Shown one piece after another: positions 1 through 6,259 of a stretch of 15,982 nucleotides of DNA. The translations under genes were made by a program, and so were the position numbers. Source of the stretch: an uncultured Porphyromonadaceae bacterium (GTDB lineage: Bacteria > Bacteroidota > Bacteroidia > Bacteroidales > Muribaculaceae); assembly GCA_900546365.1 (NCBI GenBank), contig URCF01000021.1:1-15982 (forward strand), in the 5' to 3' direction. How positions within the stretch are numbered: the stretch's first letter is position 1; every line of letters begins with the position of its first letter. The notes under the pieces are model-generated. The model made no database searches and was not told where the DNA came from. It worked only from the letters and a program-made list of their open reading frames with translations.

Positions 1-55
1 TGTGACCCTCAACGGTTTTCAAGACCGCCGCAATCGACCACTCTGCCATCTCTCC
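1..55 (-). tRNA. tRNA-Ser (UGA), 3' part outside the window
   Basis: Read on the minus strand from 55, the sequence starts GGAGAGATGGCAGAGTGG, a typical serine tRNA acceptor strand and D arm. It continues into an anticodon stem-loop with CTTGAAA, which gives anticodon UGA, followed by the first bases of what should be the long variable arm (GAGGGTCACA). The T arm and the 3' acceptor strand lie beyond position 1, so this is a partial gene. It decodes UCA-type serine codons. A good Bacteroidetes promoter lies just upstream at 68-99. Confidence 0.93.
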
Positions 56-67
56 TGAATGCGTGTG

Positions 68-99
68 CAAAGGTAGTAATTGTTATTGTAAAATGCAAC
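68..99 (-). promoter_or_regulatory. Bacteroidetes-type promoter of tRNA-Ser
   Basis: On the minus strand the -7 box TACCTTTG (75-68) is preceded, after exactly 20 nt, by GTTG (99-96). This matches the Bacteroidetes consensus TTG/TTTG-N19-21-TAnnTTTG. The box ends 12 nt before the tRNA 5' end, so transcription would start at or just before the tRNA. The same TACCTTTGC box occurs in front of tRNA-Gln. Confidence 0.75.
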
Positions 100-180
100 A
101 GTAGGGTGAATTTTTGTGTGAAAAACTATCTGTAACGACATTTTGAACTGTTTGTGTTGCGGATGTCACTCTCTTGTCTA

Positions 181-206
181 TGCATTGTCACAAGTGTTAC
201 AATGCA
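181..206. promoter_or_regulatory. 26-bp palindrome, operator-like
   Basis: TGCATTGT (181-188) and ACAATGCA (199-206) are perfect 8-base inverted arms around a 10-base centre. It lies between the tRNA-Ser promoter and the aspartic protease gene, just before a one-mismatch -7 box (AATCTTTG, 210-217). No T-run follows, so it is not an intrinsic terminator. Its form suggests a binding site for a dimeric regulator. Which regulator is unknown. Confidence 0.4.
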
Positions 207-213
207 ACTAATC

Positions 214-248
214 TTTGCGGTGTGAAACATTTTGATTACTTAAATTTG
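214..248 (+). promoter_or_regulatory. Possible promoter of the aspartic protease gene
   Basis: TAAATTTG (241-248) matches the -7 consensus TAnnTTTG exactly and lies 45 nt before the start codon at 294. A TTTG at 214-217 lies 23 nt upstream, slightly longer than the usual 19-21 spacer, so the pair is plausible but not ideal. An alternative -7 box with one mismatch is AATCTTTG (210-217). The rest of the 238-base gap 56-293 shows nothing beyond this, the tRNA-Ser promoter and the palindrome. Confidence 0.4.
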
Positions 249-293
249 TAGAGCATTAAGGCATGAAGTTGCTTTTATGATATTTTTTATCCG

Positions 294-1274
294 ATGAAGA
301 AGAAAAGAAAGTTGATTGTAGTATGGTCGATAATAGCGGTTGCTGTTTTCGGTATATATGGTTTAATGCTTATGCTCGGCTCGCATGAGTCAATGTATGC
401 CGACAGGTCGGAGGGTCGCCTTGGTGTGATGCCGCTCAGTGGCACCCCTTTGATGGTGACCGTTGCTCCCGGGCTGCAGTTCAAGATTGACACTGGCTCG
501 GATGCAAGCAGTATCACCGAAGAGGATTTGGCCAAGCTCGAGGCTATGGGCTACAAAGCCGAGCGGAAGACATATCCTGTATTCGGACGCAATGGTGCGG
601 GCTTGCTCAACTGTACCTTGACTCGCTATCGAGTGGATCTGCCGCTGTACGACTACAGTTATGATGTGGATTCTATGAACAATGTGACTCCGGTGATGCT
701 TCCCGAAACATTGAATGTGCTCCACAATGTTGACTTTGTGCCGTCAAGCACCGGATTTTCCGTGCTTGGCGTGGACTTTCTTCAAAAGTTTAAGATTGAG
801 TATCGGTATGATGAGAAATCTGTGGCTTTCTATTTTGATGAACCTGAAGGTTATGAGCCATTTGCCACGCTTTCGGTTTCTCACAGTCCATTCAAGGATT
901 TGTGGCAGGGCAACCGATACTATATGAAAATTTCGGTGCAGAATATCGAGAACGATTATTTTTTGGATACCGGACTCCAGCGTGCTGTGTTGCGTTTGCC
1001 ATTGTCCGAGCGCGTGAGGTCATCGGTTGAGTTGCGTCCTGATACCATCTACACGGCTATCATGCATCATCCGGCTCTGATTGACACTGAGGCATGGGTC
1101 TGCATAGGCGACAGGTGTGGCTCCGATTCCATCTGGTATTGCGACACCACTGAGGAGCCTTACACTTTCAATCCGTTCAACTATCTTCGTCAGGATTTCC
1201 TGCTTGATCTGGACAATTGCAGGCTGCTCCTCCACCCCTACACTTCTGCCATAACGGCTCGACTCCGACAATAG
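294..1274 (+). CDS. Membrane-anchored, two-lobed retropepsin-like aspartic protease
   Basis: 326 residues. A basic start (MKKKRK) followed by a hydrophobic stretch at about 8-28 looks like a signal anchor, putting the body in the periplasm. The first lobe has the active-site motif D66-T67-G68-S69 after a hydrophobic strand and, at its end, FSVLGVDFL (155-163), the hydrophobic-Gly motif that closes the retropepsin fold. The second lobe has its own D225-T226-G227 (FLDTGLQR), with a degenerate closing segment near DFLLDLDN (301-308). Retropepsins normally have one lobe and dimerise; here both aspartates sit on one chain, as in pepsins. Substrate unknown. The ATG at 294 gives the basic start and anchor and has no Shine-Dalgarno. 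The gene stands alone, with an operator-like palindrome upstream and a hairpin downstream. Membership of the aspartic protease superfamily is likely; activity of lobe 2 is inferred. Confidence 0.75.
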   Translation: MKKKRKLIVVWSIIAVAVFGIYGLMLMLGSHESMYADRSEGRLGVMPLSGTPLMVTVAPGLQFKIDTGSDASSITEEDLAKLEAMGYKAERKTYPVFGRNGAGLLNCTLTRYRVDLPLYDYSYDVDSMNNVTPVMLPETLNVLHNVDFVPSSTGFSVLGVDFLQKFKIEYRYDEKSVAFYFDEPEGYEPFATLSVSHSPFKDLWQGNRYYMKISVQNIENDYFLDTGLQRAVLRLPLSERVRSSVELRPDTIYTAIMHHPALIDTEAWVCIGDRCGSDSIWYCDTTEEPYTFNPFNYLRQDFLLDLDNCRLLLHPYTSAITARLRQ

Positions 1275-1294
1275 AACAATAGTACAATAGCGTG

Positions 1295-1329
1295 CGGAGG
1301 CCATCAGGATTATTTCTTGATGGCCTCCG
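1295..1329. terminator. Hairpin between convergent genes, probable bidirectional terminator
   Basis: CGGAGGCCATCA (1295-1306) pairs perfectly with TGATGGCCTCCG (1318-1329) around an 11-base loop. It lies between the stop codons of the aspartic protease (+) and DUF4924 (-). No good T-run follows on either strand, so termination strength is uncertain, but a 12-bp GC-rich stem at a convergent junction is typical for this group. Confidence 0.6.
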
Positions 1330-1367
1330 TATTAGTTGTTGCTGTCAATGTTCAGCAGGACGACTTG

Positions 1368-1928
1368 TCAGGTGGGTTGGCTGTCGTTGTCAAATAGCTT
1401 TCCGGCTTCATCAAGGTGGAAATTTTTTGAGAGCAGAGCGATGAATTTGGATATCTGTTTGACAGCGTTCAGGGTGTCGGGCGACACCTCTTTGCCTTGG
1501 AGCCTTAGCATCAACATGCCGTAGAGGGCGTTGAAGCATGTTTCAATCTCGCCGCTGACATTTGCTCCCGATTTGGAGCGTAGTTCCACAATATAAGGCA
1601 GCGTGCGATAGAACTCGGCGGTGTAGTCGGCAAATCTTGGATCCTTGAGCAGGGCCTGGTGGAGCTCAACGAGCTGTATGATGATATTCTTGTTGAGCTG
1701 CAGGTGGCCGGATTTCTCCACATTCTCCCTGCGCATCATGTCGATAAGGCTTTCGTACCATTCGGTCATTTGGACCTTCTGGCTGTCATCAAGCTGATAT
1801 TTGTCAATCACATTCAGCTTGATTTTATTGATGTCAAGGTCGTTTGCGCGGATTATATCTTCAATCTGCCACATGTAAAGAAGATACTCAGCGATGTTTT
1901 CTTTGCGTTTTTGTGAGGCTACTATCAT
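1368..1928 (-). CDS. DUF4924 family protein
   Basis: 186 residues, entirely alpha-helical in appearance, with no signal peptide, no membrane segment and no recognisable catalytic motif. The start MIVASQKRKENIAEYLLYMWQ, followed by a conserved-looking IEDIIRAND segment, is what I recognise as DUF4924, a family known from Bacteroidetes with no assigned function. The protein is rich in amphipathic helices throughout. The start ATG at 1928 lies 26 nt downstream of a -7 box (1954-1961). It is a single-gene unit, convergent with the protease and divergent from tRNA-Gln. Family assignment is from memory of its N-terminal pattern; no function can be given. Confidence 0.8.
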   Translation of the reverse strand: MIVASQKRKENIAEYLLYMWQIEDIIRANDLDINKIKLNVIDKYQLDDSQKVQMTEWYESLIDMMRRENVEKSGHLQLNKNIIIQLVELHQALLKDPRFADYTAEFYRTLPYIVELRSKSGANVSGEIETCFNALYGMLMLRLQGKEVSPDTLNAVKQISKFIALLSKNFHLDEAGKLFDNDSQPT

Positions 1929-1953
1929 AGTTTGAACGGTTGTTTGATACTTA

Positions 1954-1961
1954 CAAAGATA
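1954..1961 (-). promoter_or_regulatory. -7 box of the DUF4924 gene
   Basis: TATCTTTG on the minus strand matches TAnnTTTG exactly, 25 nt before the start codon of DUF4924. No TTTG is present at the expected 19-21 nt upstream, so only this half of the promoter is clear. Confidence 0.5.
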
Positions 1962-2072
1962 ACATTTTTTGTCGGCGTATGGATTGGTGGAATGTTGAAA
2001 TTACGTAACTTTTTAGCAATAAACGTGATAACAGTGACATGAAAAAAATATCAAAAAAAAGACCTCAAAAAT

Positions 2073-2103
2073 TTTGCTGAAATCAAGAAAAGCAGTACCT
2101 TTG
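2073..2103 (+). promoter_or_regulatory. Promoter of tRNA-Gln
   Basis: TTTG (2073-2076), 19 nt, then TACCTTTG (2096-2103) is a full match to the Bacteroidetes promoter consensus. The tRNA begins 25 nt after the -7 box, leaving a short leader. The rest of the gap 1929-2128 is AT-rich and shows no other signal apart from the DUF4924 -7 box. Confidence 0.8.
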
Positions 2104-2128
2104 CAATGTCAAAACGAAACAATGACAT

Positions 2129-2199
2129 TGCCTTGTGGTGTAATGGTAGCACGTCGGATTCTGGTTCCGCCTGTGAGAGTTCGAATCTTTCCAAGGCAA
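2129..2199 (+). tRNA. tRNA-Gln (CUG)
   Basis: A 71-nt cloverleaf. The acceptor strand TGCCTTG pairs with CAAGGCA, leaving A as discriminator base, and starts with the U1-A72 pair usual for bacterial glutamine tRNAs. The anticodon stem CGGA/TCCG encloses loop TTCTGGT, which puts CTG (2161-2163) at the anticodon. The outermost stem position (T2154 against C2170) is a mismatch. The T arm is GAGAG-TTCGAAT-CTTTC with one G-U pair. CCA is not encoded. It decodes CAG and has its own promoter and terminator. Confidence 0.93.
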
Positions 2200-2206
2200 C
2201 TTTGAG

Positions 2207-2253
2207 AATCGCTAATTCCTTATTAAAGTGGAGTGAGCGATTTTCTTTTTTTT
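2207..2253 (+). terminator. Intrinsic terminator of tRNA-Gln
   Basis: AATCGCTAATTCC (2207-2219) pairs with GGAGTGAGCGATT (2230-2242), with one A-G mismatch and one wobble, around a 10-base loop. A long T-rich run follows to 2253. It starts 7 nt after the tRNA. An in-frame GTG of the next gene (2233) falls inside this hairpin, which argues against using that GTG as a start. Confidence 0.8.
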
Positions 2254-2291
2254 AATTCATATCTGTTAAGCTTCGTTTTTTTCAATGGCAT

Positions 2292-2312
2292 AACCGATGC
2301 GCACAATCGGTT
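2292..2312 (+). other. Small stem-loop upstream of the PHP phosphatase gene
   Basis: AACCGAT (2292-2298) and ATCGGTT (2306-2312) form a perfect 7-bp stem with a 7-base loop, 34 nt before the chosen start codon at 2347. No T-run follows. It could be an operator or a leader hairpin, or chance. No convincing TAnnTTTG promoter is visible between 2254 and 2346. Confidence 0.25.
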
Positions 2313-2346
2313 GTTGTTAAGTGCTCACAATAATATTGTTTCAAGT

Positions 2347-3069
2347 ATGTCGATATTTTCAAAGCTATTTTGCTCAGCAAAAATTCCGTTTGATTTCAGC
2401 GGGATGACAGATTGCCATTCCCATATATTGCCTGGAGTGGACGATGGTGTGGAGAAGTTGGAGGATTCGCTGTCGATTCTGGGTGAATACGAGCGTGAGG
2501 GGGTGAAAAAGGTGTGGCTCACTCCGCATGTGATGGAGGATATGCCCAACAGTGTGTCCGGATTGCGCGAGCGGTTTGAGTTGCTTCGCAGCAACTATTC
2601 TGGAGGGATAGAGTTGAAATTGGCTTCCGAGAATATGATTGACAATCTTTTTGCTGAGCGTTTGGATGCGGACGATTTTCTGCCGATTGGCGACGATGGC
2701 AGGAAGCTGCTTGTTGAAACCTCCTATTTCAGTGCACCTATGAATCTTCGGGATGTGATGGAGCGAATCATGAAGGCTGGTTATTATCCCCTACTGGCAC
2801 ACCCCGAGCGCTATAACTATATGACTTCAATCAAGGAGTACACCCGATTGAAAGATATGGGGGTGATGTTCCAGCTCAACGCCATGTCGCTCAGTGGTTA
2901 TTATGGCCCGATGATCAAAGACAAGGCTGAGCGTATGCTTAACCTCGGGTATTACAACCATATCGGTTCCGACCTTCATCGCATCGGTCATCTTGAGGTG
3001 ATGCGGTCAATGAAGATGAAGCCCGACATTGCTGAAAAGGTGGCGGAATTGTGCGTATGTGGGTGCTGA
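2347..3069 (+). CDS. CpsB/YwqE-type PHP-domain phosphatase (tyrosine-protein phosphatase family)
   Basis: 240 residues from the ATG at 2347. This family has a metal-dependent PHP (TIM-barrel) fold and removes phosphate from tyrosine residues, classically on kinases controlling capsule or exopolysaccharide synthesis. Metal-binding motifs are visible in order: DCHSHILPGVDDG (22-34), TPH (59-61), a variant SEN around 94-96 with Glu95, HPERY (152-156) and GSDLH (207-211). I chose 2347 because the longer reading frame from a GTG at 2233 starts inside the tRNA-Gln terminator and adds 38 residues without family resemblance. No tyrosine kinase, Wzz protein or glycosyltransferase is nearby, so its partner is not local. 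The C-terminus (ELCVCGC) is unusual and runs directly into the stop codon of the convergent gene. Fold confidence is high; the substrate is inferred. Confidence 0.88.
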   Translation: MSIFSKLFCSAKIPFDFSGMTDCHSHILPGVDDGVEKLEDSLSILGEYEREGVKKVWLTPHVMEDMPNSVSGLRERFELLRSNYSGGIELKLASENMIDNLFAERLDADDFLPIGDDGRKLLVETSYFSAPMNLRDVMERIMKAGYYPLLAHPERYNYMTSIKEYTRLKDMGVMFQLNAMSLSGYYGPMIKDKAERMLNLGYYNHIGSDLHRIGHLEVMRSMKMKPDIAEKVAELCVCGC

Positions 3070-3852
3070 TCAGCGGGTTTTCACATATTTGGCCAGGCCG
3101 TAGATGTAGCGTCGGAATCCGGGTTGATAGTTGAGCAGGCTGTCAAACCATCTTGTCCGCTTGTCCACAAACTTCACAACCAATCCCACGAAAACCATGG
3201 CAAACAATGTGCCCGGACCTACGACATTAATCAGCCAATGGTTGAAAAATATATAGCCGAGGACCACAGCGATTGCAACCAGCGATATATCCACCATTAT
3301 TTTGGCTTTGGCAAACTGCATGCCGGTTAACTTGCTTATCGCGGCGGGCACACCTTCACCCGGCATTGTTATCGAGCCGCATTTTATTTCGAATGCGATG
3401 CCGATGCCGAGCACAATGCACCCGAGCAGCTGCACGATGCTTTGCGATATCAGCGATTCTGGATTCACCATGCTTATAACCCACATATTTAAGTCAAGCA
3501 GCCATCCGAACATTGTGCCTATCACAAGCTGAAACAGCTGTACTTTTTCAAAACGACGCCGCAGAATCAGAATCTGCACTCCAACGAGCACGATGTTCAT
3601 CAGATTGGTGTACTCCCCTACCGTCAGTGCCGGTGTCATGCCGGCGGCTCCAGCAAGGCTCATGTCCATAGGAATTGAGGATATTACGCTGCTGCCGAGA
3701 CATGATTTGATGGTCAGAGCCACGCCGAGAGTCATGATGTAGAGTGAAATCAGCAAAAACAGATGCTGCCATAGAAAGGATGCAATCTTGAATCTTGTTT
3801 GGTGTGAGTGATGAAATGATGTGTGTGAATCGATAGTTATATTATTGTCCAT
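3070..3852 (-). CDS. YczE/YitT-like integral membrane protein (DUF6198)
   Basis: 260 residues with about five to six hydrophobic segments (roughly 25-50, 85-98, 107-127, 137-153, 185-202 and 208-228) and a short hydrophilic His-rich N-terminus. The sequence ITMPGEGVPAAISKLTG (161-177), followed by FAKAKIMVDISL, is the recognisable conserved block of the YczE/DUF6198 membrane family. Its molecular function is not established. Start ATG 3852 lies 19 nt after a good -7 box. The stop codon directly abuts that of the convergent phosphatase gene with no base between. I see no partner gene. The family call is fairly secure; a transport role would be speculation. Confidence 0.78.
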   Translation of the reverse strand: MDNNITIDSHTSFHHSHQTRFKIASFLWQHLFLLISLYIMTLGVALTIKSCLGSSVISSIPMDMSLAGAAGMTPALTVGEYTNLMNIVLVGVQILILRRRFEKVQLFQLVIGTMFGWLLDLNMWVISMVNPESLISQSIVQLLGCIVLGIGIAFEIKCGSITMPGEGVPAAISKLTGMQFAKAKIMVDISLVAIAVVLGYIFFNHWLINVVGPGTLFAMVFVGLVVKFVDKRTRWFDSLLNYQPGFRRYIYGLAKYVKTR

Positions 3853-3871
3853 CTTGACGCCAATTATTATG

Positions 3872-3902
3872 CAAAGTTACGAAATCCCGGGTGTATTGTC
3901 AA
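3872..3902 (-). promoter_or_regulatory. Promoter of the DUF6198 gene
   Basis: On the minus strand TTG (3902-3900), 20 nt, then TAACTTTG (3879-3872) fits the Bacteroidetes consensus. Only 19 nt separate the -7 box from the start codon, so the 5' leader would be about a dozen bases. Confidence 0.65.
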
Positions 3903-3915
3903 CTGCAGGATATAC

Positions 3916-3950
3916 AAAAAAAGCGGACGCCGTGTGGGGCATCCGCTTTT
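3916..3950 (-). terminator. Intrinsic terminator of rpoD
   Basis: On the minus strand AAAAGCGGATGCC (3950-3938) pairs with GGCGTCCGCTTTT (3931-3919), with one T-G wobble, around a 6-base loop. The stem runs into seven T residues (3922-3916). It lies 24 nt after the rpoD stop codon and just upstream of the DUF6198 promoter, separating the two units. Confidence 0.88.
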
Positions 3951-3973
3951 GAGCTTTTCGCGTGTTTGATGGA

Positions 3974-4834
3974 TTATTGTCCGAGGTATGATTTGAGCAG
4001 GCGGCTCTTTTGGCCTTTGAGGCGGCGTATCGCCTTTTCCTTGATCTGGCGCACACGCTCACGGGTAAGGTCAAATTCAGCACCAATCTCCTCAAGTGTC
4101 ATCTCCTGACATCCTATGCCGAAAAATTTCTTGAGAATCTCACGTTCACGCTCATGCAGCTGCTTGAGCGCGCGATCCACCTCTTTCGACAGCGACTCCT
4201 GGGTGAGTGTGCTGTCGGCCATGGGGGAATCATCGTTGGTGAGCACATCAAGAAGACTGTTGTCCTCACCTTCCACAAACGGAGCATCCACAGATATGTG
4301 ACGGCCCGATACTTTCAGGGTGTCAGCGATTTTGTCAACCGGCACATCAAGTTTCTCGGCCAGCTCTTCGGGCGAAGGACGACGCTCATTCTCCTGTTCG
4401 AATTTCGAGAGGGCCTTGCTGATTTTATTGAGCGAGCCTACCTGATTGAGCGGCAGACGAACAATGCGGCTCTGCTCGGCGAGAGCCTGGAGAATGGATT
4501 GACGGATCCACCAAACAGCGTAGGAAATAAATTTGAATCCACGGGTTTCGTCAAACTTCTGAGCGGCCTTGATCAGGCCGAGGTTTCCTTCGTTGATCAG
4601 GTCAGGCAGGCTTAGACCCTGGTTCTGATACTGCTTGGCCACAGAGACCACGAAGCGAAGATTAGCGCGTGTGAGCTTGTCCAAAGCCCGTTGGTCACCT
4701 TGGCGAATGCGCTGTGCGAGTTCTACTTCTTCTTCAACAGATATCAGCTCTTCACGGCCGATCTCCTGAAGATACTTGTCAAGCGAGGCACTCTCGCGGT
4801 TGGTGATTGATTTGGTGATTTTTAATTGTCTCAT
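3974..4834 (-). CDS. rpoD: Primary RNA polymerase sigma factor (sigma-70/SigA type)
   Basis: 286 residues. It directs RNA polymerase to housekeeping promoters. Region 1.2 spans about 16-48. Region 2 covers 54-114, with DLINEGNLGLIKA (78-90), FDETRGFKFISYAVWWIRQ (94-112) for core binding and melting of the -7 element. Region 3 covers about 123-200. Region 4 ends with the helix-turn-helix MTLEEIGAEFDLTRERVRQ (245-263) for the -33 element. Region 1.1 and the large non-conserved insert of proteobacterial RpoD are absent, as expected for the short Bacteroidetes primary sigma, whose promoter consensus TAnnTTTG recurs in this window. Single-gene unit with its own -7 box and intrinsic terminator. Confidence 0.96.
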   Translation of the reverse strand: MRQLKITKSITNRESASLDKYLQEIGREELISVEEEVELAQRIRQGDQRALDKLTRANLRFVVSVAKQYQNQGLSLPDLINEGNLGLIKAAQKFDETRGFKFISYAVWWIRQSILQALAEQSRIVRLPLNQVGSLNKISKALSKFEQENERRPSPEELAEKLDVPVDKIADTLKVSGRHISVDAPFVEGEDNSLLDVLTNDDSPMADSTLTQESLSKEVDRALKQLHEREREILKKFFGIGCQEMTLEEIGAEFDLTRERVRQIKEKAIRRLKGQKSRLLKSYLGQ

Positions 4835-4860
4835 TCCGTATTATGTGACATTTTAGCGTG

Positions 4861-4868
4861 CAAAGATA
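4861..4868 (-). promoter_or_regulatory. -7 box of rpoD
   Basis: TATCTTTG on the minus strand is an exact TAnnTTTG match, 26 nt before the rpoD start codon. The nearest TTG upstream sits 25 nt away, inside the preceding terminator arm, which is too far for a canonical -33 element. Confidence 0.55.
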
Positions 4869-4890
4869 CAAAAAATATTGCACATATAAC

Positions 4891-4929
4891 ATTCAAGGGC
4901 ATGGAAAAGTGGTATCCATGCCCTTGAAT
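4891..4929. terminator. Strong hairpin ending the ABC exporter operon
   Basis: ATTCAAGGGCATGGA (4891-4905) and TCCATGCCCTTGAAT (4915-4929) form a perfect 15-bp stem with a 9-base loop. It begins 16 nt beyond the stop codon of the minus-strand permease gene and stands just before the rpoD promoter. The T-run is weak, so its strength rests on the stem. It probably insulates rpoD from read-through. Confidence 0.7.
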
Positions 4930-4945
4930 TAACATCATTGTAACA

Positions 4946-6259
4946 TTACTTGTATCGCATCCACTTGATAAGCTCTTTTACATTAGGCTTTTTGCCATAC
5001 ATGAATATGCCCACGCGGTAGATTTTCGCACTAACCCATACTAATGCAAAGAATGAGGCGTAGAGCACAACGAGCGACACCGCTATCTGCCATGCAGGCA
5101 CTCCGAACGGTATTCGCGCCATCATCACCATAGGTGATGTGAACGGTATCATGGAGGTCCATACCGAGAGCTGGCTGCCGGGGTCGGAGGCCGCCATCAT
5201 GCCTAACACTATCCCGAGAATTATAGGAACTATTACTATGCTTTGGAGCTGCGAGGCATCCTGAATGTTGTCCACTGCTGACCCGATTGCGGCATACACG
5301 GCGGCATAGAGCATGAACCCGCCGATGAGAAACAGGAGCAACATAGCGAAAAGCTGTATGATATATCCCACATTGCCCAAAATCGATAATGCCTGCAGCA
5401 GCTCTATCGGAGTGCTCAGGGATTCCCCGCCTTCTGCTCCGGCTGCGCTCATTGCCGAAAGGTCAGCGGCTACGGACGCAGGAGTAAATGCCGGAAGCAC
5501 AAATGCCGACAAAGCAGCCAGAAGCACTCCCCAGATCACAATCTGTGTCACTGCCACAAGGCCGATGCCGCAGATTTTGCCGAGCATCAGTTGGGTCGGT
5601 TTCACGCTTGATACCACAATTTCAAGCACCCTGTTGTTCTTCTCCTCGATGATGCTCGTCATCACCATCTGCCCGTAAAGGAGCAGGCACATGTACAGGA
5701 ACAAAGTGAGCAGCATACCCAGAATATATGAAAGAATGGTGGACGATTCCTTGTCATCGTCGGTGGCGGAGTTGTCGAAAGTCTGTATCGACACATCACT
5801 CTCCACCTCTTTCAATATCTGGTCAAGGTTGGCGATGTCATAGTTTTCAAGACGCTTGTTCTCAATGATGTTGTTCACCTGCTCGCGGATGTCCGATTCA
5901 AGCGACATTGAAGCGGAGCCGGTGTTGAACATCTGCAGCGGTTTGTTCCCGGTCATCACATCTCCGGGGATATAGAGTATGGCGTTGGCGGTGCTGTTGG
6001 CACGCACGCTGTCGAGCGGATCGGTGCAGATGATGAATTTCGCCGACTCGTCGCTCTTGAGGTTTGTGGCAATCACATTGGAGTCGTCCACCACATCTAT
6101 CGTTTTGGTTTCATTTCCGGCAAACAGCATCACCAAAGTGGGGGTGGCCATGAGGATAAGCATGAGAATCGGCATCAGCAGTGTGGTGATGATGAAGGAT
6201 TTCTTGGATACTCGTTCCAAAAACTCACGCTGGATAACTAAGGATATATTTCTGTTCAT
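4946..6259 (-). CDS. ABC-2 type transporter permease (NatB/YhaP-like)
   Basis: 437 residues. Membrane half of an ABC exporter. A first membrane helix (about 21-47) is followed by a large extracytoplasmic domain (about 48-172). A cluster of about five to six hydrophobic helices fills the C-terminal half. The cytoplasmic loop EEKNNRVLEIVVSSVKP (205-221) is the ABC-2 permease hallmark thought to contact the ATPase. Its start codon overlaps the stop of the ATPase gene by 4 nt (ATGA), so the two are translationally coupled. Related pairs include the NatAB sodium exporter of Bacillus, but substrate cannot be read from sequence; drug, ion or lipid export are all possible. Ends at the hairpin 4891-4929. 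Confidence 0.88.
   Translation of the reverse strand: MNRNISLVIQREFLERVSKKSFIITTLLMPILMLILMATPTLVMLFAGNETKTIDVVDDSNVIATNLKSDESAKFIICTDPLDSVRANSTANAILYIPGDVMTGNKPLQMFNTGSASMSLESDIREQVNNIIENKRLENYDIANLDQILKEVESDVSIQTFDNSATDDDKESSTILSYILGMLLTLFLYMCLLLYGQMVMTSIIEEKNNRVLEIVVSSVKPTQLMLGKICGIGLVAVTQIVIWGVLLAALSAFVLPAFTPASVAADLSAMSAAGAEGGESLSTPIELLQALSILGNVGYIIQLFAMLLLFLIGGFMLYAAVYAAIGSAVDNIQDASQLQSIVIVPIILGIVLGMMAASDPGSQLSVWTSMIPFTSPMVMMARIPFGVPAWQIAVSLVVLYASFFALVWVSAKIYRVGIFMYGKKPNVKELIKWMRYK

Noticed and set aside
2129..2260. tRNA-Gln as an integration site for a mobile element
   Set aside because: No integrase, no repeated tRNA 3' end and no foreign-looking genes follow; the tRNA ends in its own terminator.
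2233..2346. GTG-initiated N-terminal extension of the PHP phosphatase (38 extra residues)
   Set aside because: The GTG lies inside the tRNA-Gln terminator hairpin, the added residues are low-complexity Phe/Ser/Leu, and the family starts normally at the ATG at 2347.
4010..4615. 201-codon open frame on the plus strand opposite rpoD
   Set aside because: It is the antisense shadow of the conserved sigma-factor frame and has no start signal or family resemblance.
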